DNA of 19,862 nt from an uncultured Alphaproteobacteria bacterium (lineage in GTDB: Bacteria > Pseudomonadota > Alphaproteobacteria > CAAHEQ01 > UBA3637). Positions 1-9,091 of this stretch are shown here, piece after piece (positions within the stretch are counted from its first letter, which is position 1; every line of letters begins with the position of its first letter). A model generated the notes under the pieces. It was not told the DNA's origin. It did no database searches and saw only the letters and a list, made by a program, of their open reading frames with translations. Position numbers and translations under genes: made by a program. Location of the stretch: assembly GCA_947629595.1 (NCBI GenBank), contig CANREI010000018.1, forward strand, positions 1-19,862, read 5' to 3'.

Positions 1-1418
1 ACTTCCGTTAATGTTCCTTTGGCAACAACACGCCCCGATTTCATAACCAATAAATAATCGGCAATTTCCCGAATGAGCCGCATATCATGCGTGATAAACA
101 GATAACACAGGCGATATTTTTTCTGTAAGCGAATTAGTAATTGCATTAACTGTTTTTGCGTTGCTTCATCTAAAGAAGAGGTGACTTCATCAAGCACCAA
201 AACTTTCGGATTGAGAACCAAAGCGCGCGCCAAAGCCACGCGTGCCCGCTGTCCGCCCGAAAGCTCATGCGGGTAACGATTTAAAAGATCGCTTCTTAAA
301 TCAACAGCCTTTAAAACCGCTTCAATTTTTGCCAATCGCTCGGCCGATGACGATTTTGAATGAACCCGCAACCCTTCTTCAATAATTTGCCGAACGGATA
401 AGCGCGGATTTAAAGAACCGGCCGGATCTTGCATAACCATTTGTATGTGCGCACGGGCATTTCTTAAATTTTTACCGGATAATTTAAAAAAATCGGTTTC
501 ATTTAACAAAACACAACCTTGCGCCGGAATCAATCGCATAATTGCCTGCGCCAAAGAAGATTTTCCCGAACCGCTTTCCCCGATAATGCCGAGCGTTTGC
601 CCCTCATATAAGGAAAAAGACACATCCTGCACGGCTTCCAACGAATCATAAACAACCCGCAAATGCTTGACGGTTAAAACGGGCGATCCGGAATCAGGCG
701 TAAAAACACGACTTTGTGCCTGCTCAACCGGCGGCAGGTGTGTTGCAACAATTTTACCGCTTTTCAATACATAAACCCGATCGGCCATTTGGCGCACAAT
801 GCTTAAATCGTGTGTAATAAACAAAACGGCCAATCCCAATTTTTGTTGTAAAATTTTAAGTAATTTTAAAATTTGACTTTGAACGCGCACATCTAATGCG
901 GTTGTCGGCTCATCGGCAATTAAAATATCGGGTTTGCCGGCCAAAGCCATGGCAATCATAACCCGCTGCCGTTGCCCGCCCGAAAGCTCATGCGGAAAGG
1001 AGTCGTAAATGCGTTCCGTATCATCTAATTCAACCAGTTTTAAAAGCTCCGTCACTTTTTCTTTCGTCATCGGCTGATGATGCAATTTTAACGCTTCCGT
1101 AATTTGTTTTCCCACAGAATGAAGCGGATTTAAACCGGTCATGGGTTCTTGAAAAATCATGGCGATTTTAGATCCGCGAATTTCCTGCAATTGTTTTTCG
1201 TTTAATTCGCATAAATCTTGCCGTTGAAAATAAATCTCGCCGTTAATCGTTACGTTTTTTTGTAATTGCAAAACAGCAGCAGCGATGGTTGATTTTCCTG
1301 ATCCGCTGTTGCCGACAAGTCCGACAAACTCTCCGGGCTTAACGGCTAGCGATACCCCGCGCACCGCCGCGAATTTATTAAAACGAACCCATAAATTTTT
1401 AATTTCCAAAATGTTCAT
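1..1418 (-). CDS. yejF: Peptide ABC transporter, double ATP-binding subunit (YejF-like), 3' end outside window
   Basis: This gene encodes the ATPase of a YejABEF-type peptide importer and would act on the cytoplasmic face of the inner membrane. The reading frame stays open from 1418 to the left edge, giving about 472 residues of a family that is usually near 530. Two complete ABC cassettes lie in one frame. The first has Walker A GNSGSGKS, the signature ELSGGQRQR and Walker B ILIADEPTTALD. The second has Walker A GESGSGKS, ELSGGQRAR and VLVLDEVTSSLD, so its usual DEPTS reads DEVTS. Both H-loops (FITHD) are present. The ATG overlaps the yejE stop as ATGA, indicating translational coupling. The tandem-cassette architecture and gene order separate it from single-domain OppD/OppF proteins. 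The C-terminal 50-60 residues lie outside the window. Confidence 0.93.
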   Translation of the reverse strand, partial: MNILEIKNLWVRFNKFAAVRGVSLAVKPGEFVGLVGNSGSGKSTIAAAVLQLQKNVTINGEIYFQRQDLCELNEKQLQEIRGSKIAMIFQEPMTGLNPLHSVGKQITEALKLHHQPMTKEKVTELLKLVELDDTERIYDSFPHELSGGQRQRVMIAMALAGKPDILIADEPTTALDVRVQSQILKLLKILQQKLGLAVLFITHDLSIVRQMADRVYVLKSGKIVATHLPPVEQAQSRVFTPDSGSPVLTVKHLRVVYDSLEAVQDVSFSLYEGQTLGIIGESGSGKSSLAQAIMRLIPAQGCVLLNETDFFKLSGKNLRNARAHIQMVMQDPAGSLNPRLSVRQIIEEGLRVHSKSSSAERLAKIEAVLKAVDLRSDLLNRYPHELSGGQRARVALARALVLNPKVLVLDEVTSSLDEATQKQLMQLLIRLQKKYRLCYLFITHDMRLIREIADYLLVMKSGRVVAKGTLTE

Positions 1419-2440
1419 TCGCTTTTTCCCTGATGCGGATCAAAGGCATCTCGCACACCCTCTCCGATAAACAACAGCAGTGATAATAAAAACGTCATCA
1501 TTAAAAAGGCGGTAATGCCTAACCACGGCGCAGCCAAATTTTCCTTGCCCTGACGAATTAACTCACCCAAACTCGGCGTGCCGATCGGCAAGCCTAAGCC
1601 CAAAAAATCTAAGGCGGACAAAGAAACAATACCGCCCGCCAACAAAAAGGGAATGTAGGTAACGGCCGTTACAAGCGCATTCGGCAAAATGTGGCGGATA
1701 ATAATTCTGCCGTCGCTCACACCCATTGCTTTGGCGGCTTTAACATAATCTAACCCGCGCGTTTTTAAAAACTCGGCGCGCACAACGCCCGTTAACGATG
1801 TCCAGCCGAACAAAAGTAAAATAATGAGCAAAGCCCAAAATCCCGGTTCGATTAAACTTGATATGATAATTAAAATAAAAAGTTGCGGCAGAGAACTCCA
1901 AATTTCCAAAAAGCGCCCGATAAACAAATCGGTTTTACCGCCGAAATAGCCTTGAACGGCGCCGACACCGATACCGATGAAGGCCGAAAAAAAGGTTAAA
2001 ACAAGCGTGAAAATTAAACTGATGCGCAACGCATATAACAACCGTGCCAAAACATCACGCCCCTGATCATCGGTTCCCAACCAATGCCGCGCGCTCGGCG
2101 GCGCCGGAAACGGTTCGGTGCTGAAATAATCAACCGTGTCATGATGATAGGGAATGAGCGGATAAATACCCCAACCGTTTAATCGAATTTGTCGTTGCGT
2201 AAAGGGATCGGAATACACGGCTTCCGTCGGTAAATTACCGCCGAGCATTTTATCGGAAACATATTGCAAAGACGGAAAAAATAACACATGCTTATACATT
2301 AAAACCAACGGACGACTGTCCGCCAAAAACGGTGCGGACAAAGATAAACAAAAAAGAATGAGAAAAAGCCATAACGAAATATAAGCCCGTTTATTTTTCT
2401 TAAAAGTTTGAATTTTGCGTCGTAACATCGGGCTTATCAT
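1415..2440 (-). CDS. yejE: Peptide ABC transporter permease YejE
   Basis: This is the second permease of a YejABEF-type importer for oligopeptides; in enterobacteria this system takes up microcin C and other peptides. The protein has 341 residues, the usual family length. It opens with a basic stretch and a first membrane helix (about residues 19-40), followed by a large periplasmic loop. The motif HWLGTDDQGRDVLARLLYALR, typical of DppC/OppC-type permeases, precedes a block of about five further helices. The cytoplasmic EAA loop that contacts the ATPase reads AAKAMGVSDGRIIIRHILPN. The start overlaps the yejB stop by 4 bases. A second Met at residue 5 is an alternative start, but the overlap favours the first. 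Function rests on family resemblance plus synteny with yejB and yejF. Confidence 0.93.
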   Translation of the reverse strand: MISPMLRRKIQTFKKNKRAYISLWLFLILFCLSLSAPFLADSRPLVLMYKHVLFFPSLQYVSDKMLGGNLPTEAVYSDPFTQRQIRLNGWGIYPLIPYHHDTVDYFSTEPFPAPPSARHWLGTDDQGRDVLARLLYALRISLIFTLVLTFFSAFIGIGVGAVQGYFGGKTDLFIGRFLEIWSSLPQLFILIIISSLIEPGFWALLIILLLFGWTSLTGVVRAEFLKTRGLDYVKAAKAMGVSDGRIIIRHILPNALVTAVTYIPFLLAGGIVSLSALDFLGLGLPIGTPSLGELIRQGKENLAAPWLGITAFLMMTFLLSLLLFIGEGVRDAFDPHQGKSE

Positions 2441-3558
2441 GACATTCTCTTTCCGAAATGAATACGCGGATCAACAAGCGTATAGACAAAATCACTGATT
2501 AAATTTAAAATCAGCCCCAAAAGCGCAAACAAATAAAGCGTACCGAACACAACGGGATAATCACGATTTTGAACGGCCTCAAAACCAAGCAAACCCAATC
2601 CGTCCAACGAAAAAATAACTTCAATTAAAACCGAACCCGTAAATAACATACCGATGAGCATGGAGGGAAAGCCGGCAATCACAATTAACATGGCGTTTCG
2701 AAAAATATGCCCGTATAAAATTCTTTTATCCGATGCGCCTTTTGCCTTGGCCGTTAAAACATATTGCTTTCCCATTTCTTCCAAAAAAGCATTTTTCGTT
2801 AAAAACGTTAATCCGGCCAATCCGCCGACCGTGAGGGCGGTTACGGGCAGAACCATGTGCCATAAATAATCGCAAATTTGCTTCCAAAGCGGAAAATCCG
2901 CCCAGCCGTCCGAGGTTAATCCTTTGAGCGGAAACCAACTGAAATAACGCCCACCGGCAAAAACGACAATCAGAAAAATTGCCAGTAAAAATGCCGGTGC
3001 CGCATAGCCGATTGTAAGCAAACAGCTGGTAGATACATCAAATTTTGAGCCGGCTTTTGCCGCTTTTCGAACCCCGAGCGGAATAGCAATCAAATAAATC
3101 AAAAGCGTGCTGAACACCCCCAAAGAAACGGAAACGGGCATTTTTTCGCCGATCAATTCCAAAACCGTTTTATCCTGATAAAAGCTTTTGCCGAAATCAA
3201 AACGAAGATATTGACTCATCATTTGCGCGAACCGTTGCAACGGCGGTTTATCAAAACCGAAACGCCGTTCCAGCTCTTGCCGTAATTGGGCTTTTAATCC
3301 TTGCGTTCCGCGATAGAGGGACTGTGATGACGTTCCCCCTTGCGGCGTAAAACTTTCACTGCCGCCCGTTCCGCCGATGCGACTGACAAGGCCGGACGGC
3401 GCAGCGCTTTCCAGCTTCATCATCATCTGTTCGACGGGGCCGCCGGGCGCTAACTGCACAAACAAAAAATTCAATGCCATAATCCCGAATAACGTTACGG
3501 GAATTAAAAGACATCTTTTTAAAAAATAAATTGCCCGGGCCTTGTTTCTCTCGGTCAT
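2437..3558 (-). CDS. yejB: Peptide ABC transporter permease YejB
   Basis: This is the first permease of the YejABEF-type importer, an inner-membrane protein of 373 residues, close to family length. The N-terminal helix is followed by the DppB/OppB-type motif NFLFVQLAPGGPVEQ. A long soluble insert rich in Gly and Ser (about residues 45-95) precedes RFGFDKPPLQRFAQMM and DFGKSFYQDKTV, both typical of YejB. Five more membrane segments follow, with the EAA loop at TAKAKGASDKRILYGHIFRN. It starts 12 bases after the pyrD-like stop, with a weak purine-rich site (GAAAG) upstream. No gene for the YejA binding protein lies next to it; where yejA is in the operon it commonly precedes yejB. Confidence 0.93.
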   Translation of the reverse strand: MTERNKARAIYFLKRCLLIPVTLFGIMALNFLFVQLAPGGPVEQMMMKLESAAPSGLVSRIGGTGGSESFTPQGGTSSQSLYRGTQGLKAQLRQELERRFGFDKPPLQRFAQMMSQYLRFDFGKSFYQDKTVLELIGEKMPVSVSLGVFSTLLIYLIAIPLGVRKAAKAGSKFDVSTSCLLTIGYAAPAFLLAIFLIVVFAGGRYFSWFPLKGLTSDGWADFPLWKQICDYLWHMVLPVTALTVGGLAGLTFLTKNAFLEEMGKQYVLTAKAKGASDKRILYGHIFRNAMLIVIAGFPSMLIGMLFTGSVLIEVIFSLDGLGLLGFEAVQNRDYPVVFGTLYLFALLGLILNLISDFVYTLVDPRIHFGKRMS

Positions 3559-3570
3559 TCGGTTGCTTTC

Positions 3571-4719
3571 TTAATTAAATAAATCAGCCATTTGAACATC
3601 TTTTGACAACGGTTCGTTCATTCCGATTAAATCAGATACGGAAGCAATGTTGTTTGTTTTTAAAAGCTTGGCAAATTCCGCCGTTATCGTTAACAACGAT
3701 TTCGGCCCGCCGAACGGAAAAGATGATCCGACTTCAACGGCACTGGCTCCCGTTGCCAAAAAGTCATACACGTCTTGTCCGGAAAAAACACAACCGGAAG
3801 CAATCAGCGGAATCAATCCGTTTGTTCGGCGCCGAAATTCCCGAATCAATCGTAATAACCCTTTGCGAATGGGGGTTCCTGTGATAAACGTTGTATCACT
3901 GGTTAATTCGTTCAGCTCTTTGGCTTTTAATAATGATCTGTTTTTTTGATAAATGGCAGGGCCGGCAATAACAATGCCGTCCAGCTCATTTTTAAGAGCC
4001 ATTTGAGAAATGGCTTTTACTTCCAAATCGGAAATATCATAAGGCACTTTTAACAATATTTTCGGCGTGTGAATCGGTGCCGCAACCGAAGCCGATTTTT
4101 TCACGGTGGCAATTAACGGCTGCAAAGAAGATTCATCGGAAATCAATTGATACAGGCAGGAAGACGGATGCGAAACATTGATCACCAAAAAATCACAAAA
4201 CGGCGCCGCCGCTTGCGTCATTTGCTCAAAATCATGCAAATAAGCCGGCATCGGAATTTGATCAAGCCCTTTATATTCATCGGCATTAAACGAAATCAGC
4301 GATGCTCCGACAAAATGTGGCAGATAACGGCGCGAACTTAACTTTTTGGCAACAAGCGCGATGCTTGTTTTGGCAAAATTACTTTCAAACACACGTTGTT
4401 TTTTATCTTTACAATAATAAATGGTCTGATGTTCATCATTTTCATCTTTTAATGTATAACTGCCGAATGTTCCGAATCCGGCACCCAATTGAATGAGCGA
4501 ATCAATTGTTTGAATATCCAATCGGCAATCGCTTTGAATGCCGATCGGCGATGAAATATTTGTTCCCAGCAGTGTTGTTTTTAATGACGGATATTTTTTC
4601 ACGTTTTCCGCATAAATGCGTTTTTCCACACCCCAACAAAAAACCCGACGCAAAAACCGCGGTTGAATTTGAGCCAGTAATTGCCAAAAAAAAGCATATA
4701 AAATTTGTGTTAAATTCAT
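3571..4719 (-). CDS. Divergent dihydroorotate dehydrogenase-like (PyrD family) protein
   Basis: The 382-residue protein has the outline of a class 2 (membrane-associated, quinone-linked) dihydroorotate dehydrogenase. It has an N-terminal amphipathic region with an IQPRFLRRVF segment, then SSPIGIQSD where the family has NPLGLAAG. Later come LVINVSHPSS (residues about 178-187) in place of the catalytic INISSPN segment and a phosphate-binding end at IPLIASGCVFSG...ATGASAVEVGSSF. Several key residues are changed: the catalytic Ser position is His184, the following Asn is Ser, and the Lys of the LDKDG loop is absent. It may therefore not perform the canonical fourth step of pyrimidine synthesis, although the FMN barrel seems preserved. 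It follows metG by 14 bases with a strong AAGGAGA site. An alternative is a diverged but active PyrD. Confidence 0.68.
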   Translation of the reverse strand: MNLTQILYAFFWQLLAQIQPRFLRRVFCWGVEKRIYAENVKKYPSLKTTLLGTNISSPIGIQSDCRLDIQTIDSLIQLGAGFGTFGSYTLKDENDEHQTIYYCKDKKQRVFESNFAKTSIALVAKKLSSRRYLPHFVGASLISFNADEYKGLDQIPMPAYLHDFEQMTQAAAPFCDFLVINVSHPSSCLYQLISDESSLQPLIATVKKSASVAAPIHTPKILLKVPYDISDLEVKAISQMALKNELDGIVIAGPAIYQKNRSLLKAKELNELTSDTTFITGTPIRKGLLRLIREFRRRTNGLIPLIASGCVFSGQDVYDFLATGASAVEVGSSFPFGGPKSLLTITAEFAKLLKTNNIASVSDLIGMNEPLSKDVQMADLFN

Positions 4720-4733
4720 AACAATCTCCTTTT

Positions 4734-6422
4734 CTATTCTTCTTTATAACGCATTTTTAATTCGGCCGTTCTGTCAGGTAATATTTTTTGGAATAACGGC
4801 TGAATCAATTGAAACGGCGTACCGGTCGGTAATTTTGTTAAATAAACCGACATGGGTGCATCGGGCCACGCCAAATTATCAGGATATTCAAAAATATCAA
4901 TCATTTTTTGAGCCGTTTGCGGCATAATCGGCGCACTTAAATGGGCATACAACCGAATCAGATTCAAGGCGGTATTTAGAATGGTGCCGGCATAATCCGT
5001 ATCGGTTTTAACCACTTTCCACGGTTCCGTTTGTGCCAGATAATTATTGCCTGCCACCCAAATTTCTCTTAAAACACTCATGGCTTTTCTGTATTCCAAC
5101 TGCGACAAATGCTTGGTATACGTTTCAATCAGCGAATCTAATGCGGCATATAATTCTTTTTCCGTTGTTGTCGGATTTCCGAGTAACGGAATTTGTTGTC
5201 CGAAATTCGTTGCCGTCATTTTTAAAACACGATTGATGAAATTTCCCAACACATCGTTTAAATCTTTATTGACGGTTGCGGCAAACTGGTCAAAGCTGAA
5301 ATTGGTATCATCGGATTCGGGCGCGTTAGCAATGAGCCAATACCGCCAATAATCGGCCGGAAATTCCCGAATGGCGTCATCCAGAAAAATACCGCGATGT
5401 TCGGATTTTGAAAACTTACCGCCCGCAAAATTTAAATAATTAAGCCCTTTGAGCATACTGACCTGTGTCCAATTTTCACCGGTTCCTTTGAGTGTTGCCG
5501 GAAAAGAAATGGTGTGAAACGGAATATTGTCTTTTCCCATAAATTCGGTATAAATTGTCTCATCGGGATTCAACCACCAATCTTCAAACCGGCGTTGCGT
5601 CGGTTTTTCATCGGCCCATTGCTTCGTAATGCCGATATAGCCGATCGGTGCATCAAACCACACATAAAAAACCTTGTCTTCATAGCCTTCTTTCGGAACG
5701 GCAAACCCCCATTTTAAATCGCGCGTGATACCGCGCTCCTGTAACCCTTCTTTCAGCCATTTTTTGGCAATGGAATAAGCAATATCCGGCCAGACGCCTT
5801 TTTTTGTTTCAATCCATTCGGCCAAATCCTGCTCTAATTTCGGTAATTGCAAAAAGAGGTGTTTTGTTTCCCGAATTTCAACTTTATCACTGCCGGAAAT
5901 GGCACTTTTCGGATGAATTAAATCAATCGGATCCAAAACTTTGGTGCAATTTTCACATTGATCGCCTTTTGCTTTTTCATATCCGCAATAAGGGCAGGTG
6001 CCGATAACATAACTGTCGGGCAGATAACGCCCGTCATCGGGCGAATAAACCTGACGCGTTGTTTTTTCGACAACAAGACCGTTTTGCCACAATTTTTCAA
6101 AGATTCGATACACGATTTCTTTATTCTGCTCGGAACTTGTGCGTCCGAAATAGTCGAAAGATAAATTAAATCCTTCATACATTTGTACATGCAGCTGATG
6201 ATATTTTAAACAATATTCTTCCACCGGCATATTTTCTTTGGCAGCCCCGACTTCGGACGGTGTGCCGTGTTCATCCGTGCCGCAAATGAACAAAACATCT
6301 TCTCCTTTGGCTCTTAAAAAGCGGGCATAAACGTCCGCCGGCAATAAACAGCCGATTAAATGTCCTAAATGAGGCAAACCGTTCACATAAGGTAACGCAC
6401 TGGTAATTAAATATTTTTTCAT
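4734..6422 (-). CDS. metG: Methionine--tRNA ligase
   Basis: The cytoplasmic class I aminoacyl-tRNA synthetase that charges tRNA-Met. The chosen start gives 562 residues. The HIGH motif is HLGH at residues 18-21. FICGTDEHGTP follows at 45-54. A four-Cys zinc knuckle is at C143, C146, C156 and C159. The KMSKS loop is KFSKS at 336-340. An alpha-helical anticodon-binding domain completes the protein. There is no C-terminal EMAP-like tRNA-binding extension, as is usual for the alphaproteobacterial type. The frame stays open 21 codons upstream to an ATG at 6485, but that ATG lies in the promoter -35 box. The start at 6422 has AAAGGTG correctly spaced and begins with the conserved KKYLITSALPYVNG. 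It is the first gene of the leftward operon. Confidence 0.97.
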   Translation of the reverse strand: MKKYLITSALPYVNGLPHLGHLIGCLLPADVYARFLRAKGEDVLFICGTDEHGTPSEVGAAKENMPVEEYCLKYHQLHVQMYEGFNLSFDYFGRTSSEQNKEIVYRIFEKLWQNGLVVEKTTRQVYSPDDGRYLPDSYVIGTCPYCGYEKAKGDQCENCTKVLDPIDLIHPKSAISGSDKVEIRETKHLFLQLPKLEQDLAEWIETKKGVWPDIAYSIAKKWLKEGLQERGITRDLKWGFAVPKEGYEDKVFYVWFDAPIGYIGITKQWADEKPTQRRFEDWWLNPDETIYTEFMGKDNIPFHTISFPATLKGTGENWTQVSMLKGLNYLNFAGGKFSKSEHRGIFLDDAIREFPADYWRYWLIANAPESDDTNFSFDQFAATVNKDLNDVLGNFINRVLKMTATNFGQQIPLLGNPTTTEKELYAALDSLIETYTKHLSQLEYRKAMSVLREIWVAGNNYLAQTEPWKVVKTDTDYAGTILNTALNLIRLYAHLSAPIMPQTAQKMIDIFEYPDNLAWPDAPMSVYLTKLPTGTPFQLIQPLFQKILPDRTAELKMRYKEE

Positions 6423-6456
6423 TATACACCTTTCTTTTGAATTAAAATTTTTTTCC

Positions 6457-6485
6457 AGTATATAAAAAAAACTCAAAAAGCGCAA
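6457..6485 (-). promoter_or_regulatory. Sigma70-type promoter of the metG operon
   Basis: Read on the minus strand, TTGCGC (6480-6485) and TATACT (6457-6462) are separated by exactly 17 bases. Predicted initiation near 6450 leaves a leader of about 28 nt before the metG ATG. It shares the short divergent region with the rpoZ promoter. It also argues against the ATG at 6485, which would not be transcribed. Confidence 0.75.
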
Positions 6486-6507
6486 GAAATCTTTTTAAAA
6501 AAGAGAC

Positions 6508-6536
6508 TTGCTTTTTGGAAAAAAAAAGCGTATAGT
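6508..6536 (+). promoter_or_regulatory. Sigma70-type promoter of the rpoZ-spoT operon
   Basis: TTGCTT (6508-6513) and TATAGT (6531-6536) are separated by exactly 17 bases. Initiation is expected near 6543, giving a leader of about 35 nt ahead of the rpoZ ribosome-binding site. No other convincing promoter was seen before acpS or rppH, so it probably drives all four genes. Confidence 0.72.
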
Positions 6537-6577
6537 ATCTTTATTCTGTATTTTTAAGCATGATGAAAGGATAAAAT

Positions 6578-6934
6578 ATGGCAAGAGTTACGGTTGAAGA
6601 TTGCGTCAGAATGGTTCCGAATCGGTTTGATTTGGTTTTAACGGCCGCCGGTCGGGCAAAAGCGTTGGATTCGGGCGCTGCCTTAACGGTTGACAGAGAC
6701 AGAGATAAAAATACGATTGTGGCTTTAAGAGAAATTGAAGAAGGCACCATTGATTTAAATCAAACACGGGAAGGAATTGTGGAAGGCATGCAACGGTATG
6801 CCGCGCGGGAAAATCCGGTTGAAAAATTGGAAGCCAAAGAAATCGAAACGGAAACGGCCGGTGAACAGTTATACAGCGATGCCGAATTTATTGAATCCGA
6901 TTCCTTTCAGGTTGTTGATGATTTGAATGCTTAA
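6578..6934 (+). CDS. rpoZ: DNA-directed RNA polymerase omega subunit
   Basis: The omega subunit helps assemble RNA polymerase by chaperoning beta' and, in proteobacteria, contributes to a ppGpp binding site on the enzyme. The 118-residue protein begins MARVTVEDCVRMVPNRFDLV, the typical omega start, and continues with LTAAGRAKAL and KNTIVALREIEEG, which form the conserved fold. The last 50 residues are acidic and low in conservation, as in many alphaproteobacterial omegas. An AAAGGA site sits about 6 bases before the ATG. It precedes the (p)ppGpp enzyme gene by 17 bases, the common alphaproteobacterial arrangement. Confidence 0.95.
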   Translation: MARVTVEDCVRMVPNRFDLVLTAAGRAKALDSGAALTVDRDRDKNTIVALREIEEGTIDLNQTREGIVEGMQRYAARENPVEKLEAKEIETETAGEQLYSDAEFIESDSFQVVDDLNA

Positions 6935-6951
6935 TCAATAAGGAGACTCGC

Positions 6952-9087
6952 GTGCGTCAATACGAACTTGTTGAACGCGTTAAGTCTTATGATGTCGATG
7001 CCGATGAAGAGGCATTAAATCGCGCGTATGTGTTTGCCATGAAAATGCATACCGCCCAAATGCGCGAATCGGGTGATCCTTATTTTTCGCATCCGTTGGA
7101 AGTTGCTGCCATTTTAACGCAATATCGGTTAGACAGTGCTACCATTATTGCGGCGCTTTTGCACGATACCGTGGAAGATACACCGGCTTCTTATACCGAT
7201 ATTAAAGAATTGTTCGGTGAAGATGTTGCCAATTTGGTTCGCGGCGTCACAAAATTATCGAAAGTGCAGATTCATTCGGAAGAATCTAAGCAGGCGGAAA
7301 ATTTTCAAAAACTTGTTTTGGCCATCAGTACGGATATTCGGGTTCTGCTCATTAAATTGGCCGACAGATTGCATAATATGCGAACGTTATCGTTTTGCAA
7401 AAAACCCGAAAAACGGCAACGAATCGCCAAAGAAACCATGGAAATATATGTGCCGCTTGCCGAAAGAATCGGTATGCAGGCGTTAAAAGACGAATTGGAA
7501 GATTATGCTTTTCAAACATTATATCCGGAAGCGTATAAAAGCATTGAATCCCGATTGCATTTTTTAAACGAGCAAGGTCGGCAAGATGTGGAAAAGGTGA
7601 TTGCCCAGCTGCAAAAAGATATGGCTGAAAATGATATTCAATCAGAAATTACGGGGCGTGAAAAAAGGCCGTATTCCATTTGGCGCAAAATGCAAAAGCA
7701 AAACATTTCTTTTGAACAGGTGTGTGATGTAATTGCTTTTCGCATTATTGTGGATTCCATTGCACAATGTTATCAGGTATTGGGTATTATTCACACAAAA
7801 TATCCCATGATTCCGGGGCGGTATAAAGACTATATTTCAACACCGAAACCGAACGGCTATCGTTCGTTGCATACAGGCGTTATCGGGCCGCTCAATCGGC
7901 GTATCGAAGTGCAAATTCGCACCAAAGAAATGCATGAAGTGGCCGAATACGGCGTGGCTGCGCATTGGGAATATAAACAAGGCATTCACAAAGAAGGAAA
8001 GCAATATCGCTGGTTACGCGATTTGTTGGATTTAATGAATCATTCTTCTTCGCCGAACGAATTTTTAGAGCATACCAAAATTGCCATGTATCAGGATCAG
8101 GTGTTTTGTTTTTCACCGAAAGGCGATTTAATTACCTTGCCGCGCGGTGCCGGTCCGCTTGATTTTGCCTATGCCGTTCATTCCCGCGTGGGCGATACGT
8201 GCGTGGGTGTTAAAATTAACGGAAAAATCAAGCCGTTGCGCACCATTTTGGAAAACGGCGATCAGGTTGAAATTTTAACCAACAAAAATCAAACACCCTC
8301 TCCCGAATGGGAGCATTTGGCCGTAACAGCCAAGGCTAAGGCAAGCATTCGGCGGTTTGTGCGCACACAGCTGTATGAAAAAAATATGGCGCTCGGACGA
8401 GATTATTTCAGCAATACCGCCAAAGAATACGGCATTTCTTTCAACGAAAAAGAATTGCAGCCTTTTTTGGCACAATATAAACAAACGTCCGTGAACGACT
8501 TTTTGGCTGCCGTCGGTGCCGGGTTAATTCCGTTTCGGGAAGTTTTTAATCAAATGCACCCCGAGTGTGTGCCGTCCGGCTTTAAGCGCGCCATGTCATT
8601 ATTCAAAAAGAGCAAAAGTGATTCGCAGCTCGATAAAAAAATGCCCGTTACGGGGCTTATTTCCGGCATTGCGCTGAAATTCGGCAAATGTTGTCATCCG
8701 GTGCCGGGTGATTCCATTGTCGGTATTGTTAATACGGGGAAAGACGTGACCATTCACACCAGCGATTGTCCGACGCTGAATCAATATCAGGACGAGCCGG
8801 AACGGTGGTTAGATGTTGATTGGAATATGGATATTGTGAAAGACAAAGTATTGCCGGTTAAAATTAAAGTTGTTTTGGAAGATAAACCGTCGGCATTAAC
8901 GGGTATGACCAACATTGTAGCCGCGCAAAACATTCCGCTGACGAATTTAACCACCAAAACGCGCAGCAACGGTTTTTCGGATATTGTGATTGAAGTTGAA
9001 GTGAAAGACAACAATCAATTGGATATTTTATTGCAGGCGTTACGCGCTTTTCCGCACATTGCAACGGTTCATCGGCTGAAAGCATAG
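6952..9087 (+). CDS. spoT: Bifunctional (p)ppGpp synthetase/hydrolase (RelA/SpoT homolog)
   Basis: This long RSH enzyme makes and degrades the stringent alarmone (p)ppGpp in the cytoplasm. The 711-residue protein starts at a GTG with AAGGAG 6 bases upstream. The hydrolase HD domain is intact: H47, HD at 71-72, ED at 75-76 and D138. In the synthetase domain D259, the RYKD motif at 290-293, PNGYRSLH and E319 in IEVQIRT are present. RxKD in this position is the charge pattern of bifunctional enzymes. It is ExDD in RelA-type synthetases. A TGS domain starts near residue 383, followed by helical and zinc-finger-like segments including GKCCHPVPGDSIVG, and a C-terminal ACT domain (about 635-711). 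Both activities are therefore expected. In Alphaproteobacteria it is normally the only long RSH protein and is also called Rsh or RelA. Confidence 0.97.
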   Translation: MRQYELVERVKSYDVDADEEALNRAYVFAMKMHTAQMRESGDPYFSHPLEVAAILTQYRLDSATIIAALLHDTVEDTPASYTDIKELFGEDVANLVRGVTKLSKVQIHSEESKQAENFQKLVLAISTDIRVLLIKLADRLHNMRTLSFCKKPEKRQRIAKETMEIYVPLAERIGMQALKDELEDYAFQTLYPEAYKSIESRLHFLNEQGRQDVEKVIAQLQKDMAENDIQSEITGREKRPYSIWRKMQKQNISFEQVCDVIAFRIIVDSIAQCYQVLGIIHTKYPMIPGRYKDYISTPKPNGYRSLHTGVIGPLNRRIEVQIRTKEMHEVAEYGVAAHWEYKQGIHKEGKQYRWLRDLLDLMNHSSSPNEFLEHTKIAMYQDQVFCFSPKGDLITLPRGAGPLDFAYAVHSRVGDTCVGVKINGKIKPLRTILENGDQVEILTNKNQTPSPEWEHLAVTAKAKASIRRFVRTQLYEKNMALGRDYFSNTAKEYGISFNEKELQPFLAQYKQTSVNDFLAAVGAGLIPFREVFNQMHPECVPSGFKRAMSLFKKSKSDSQLDKKMPVTGLISGIALKFGKCCHPVPGDSIVGIVNTGKDVTIHTSDCPTLNQYQDEPERWLDVDWNMDIVKDKVLPVKIKVVLEDKPSALTGMTNIVAAQNIPLTNLTTKTRSNGFSDIVIEVEVKDNNQLDILLQALRAFPHIATVHRLKA

Positions 9088-9091
9088 AAAA

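Noticed and set aside
6423..6485. Upstream start for metG giving 21 extra residues
   Set aside because: The ATG lies in the -35 box of the promoter, and the extra residues do not resemble the family.
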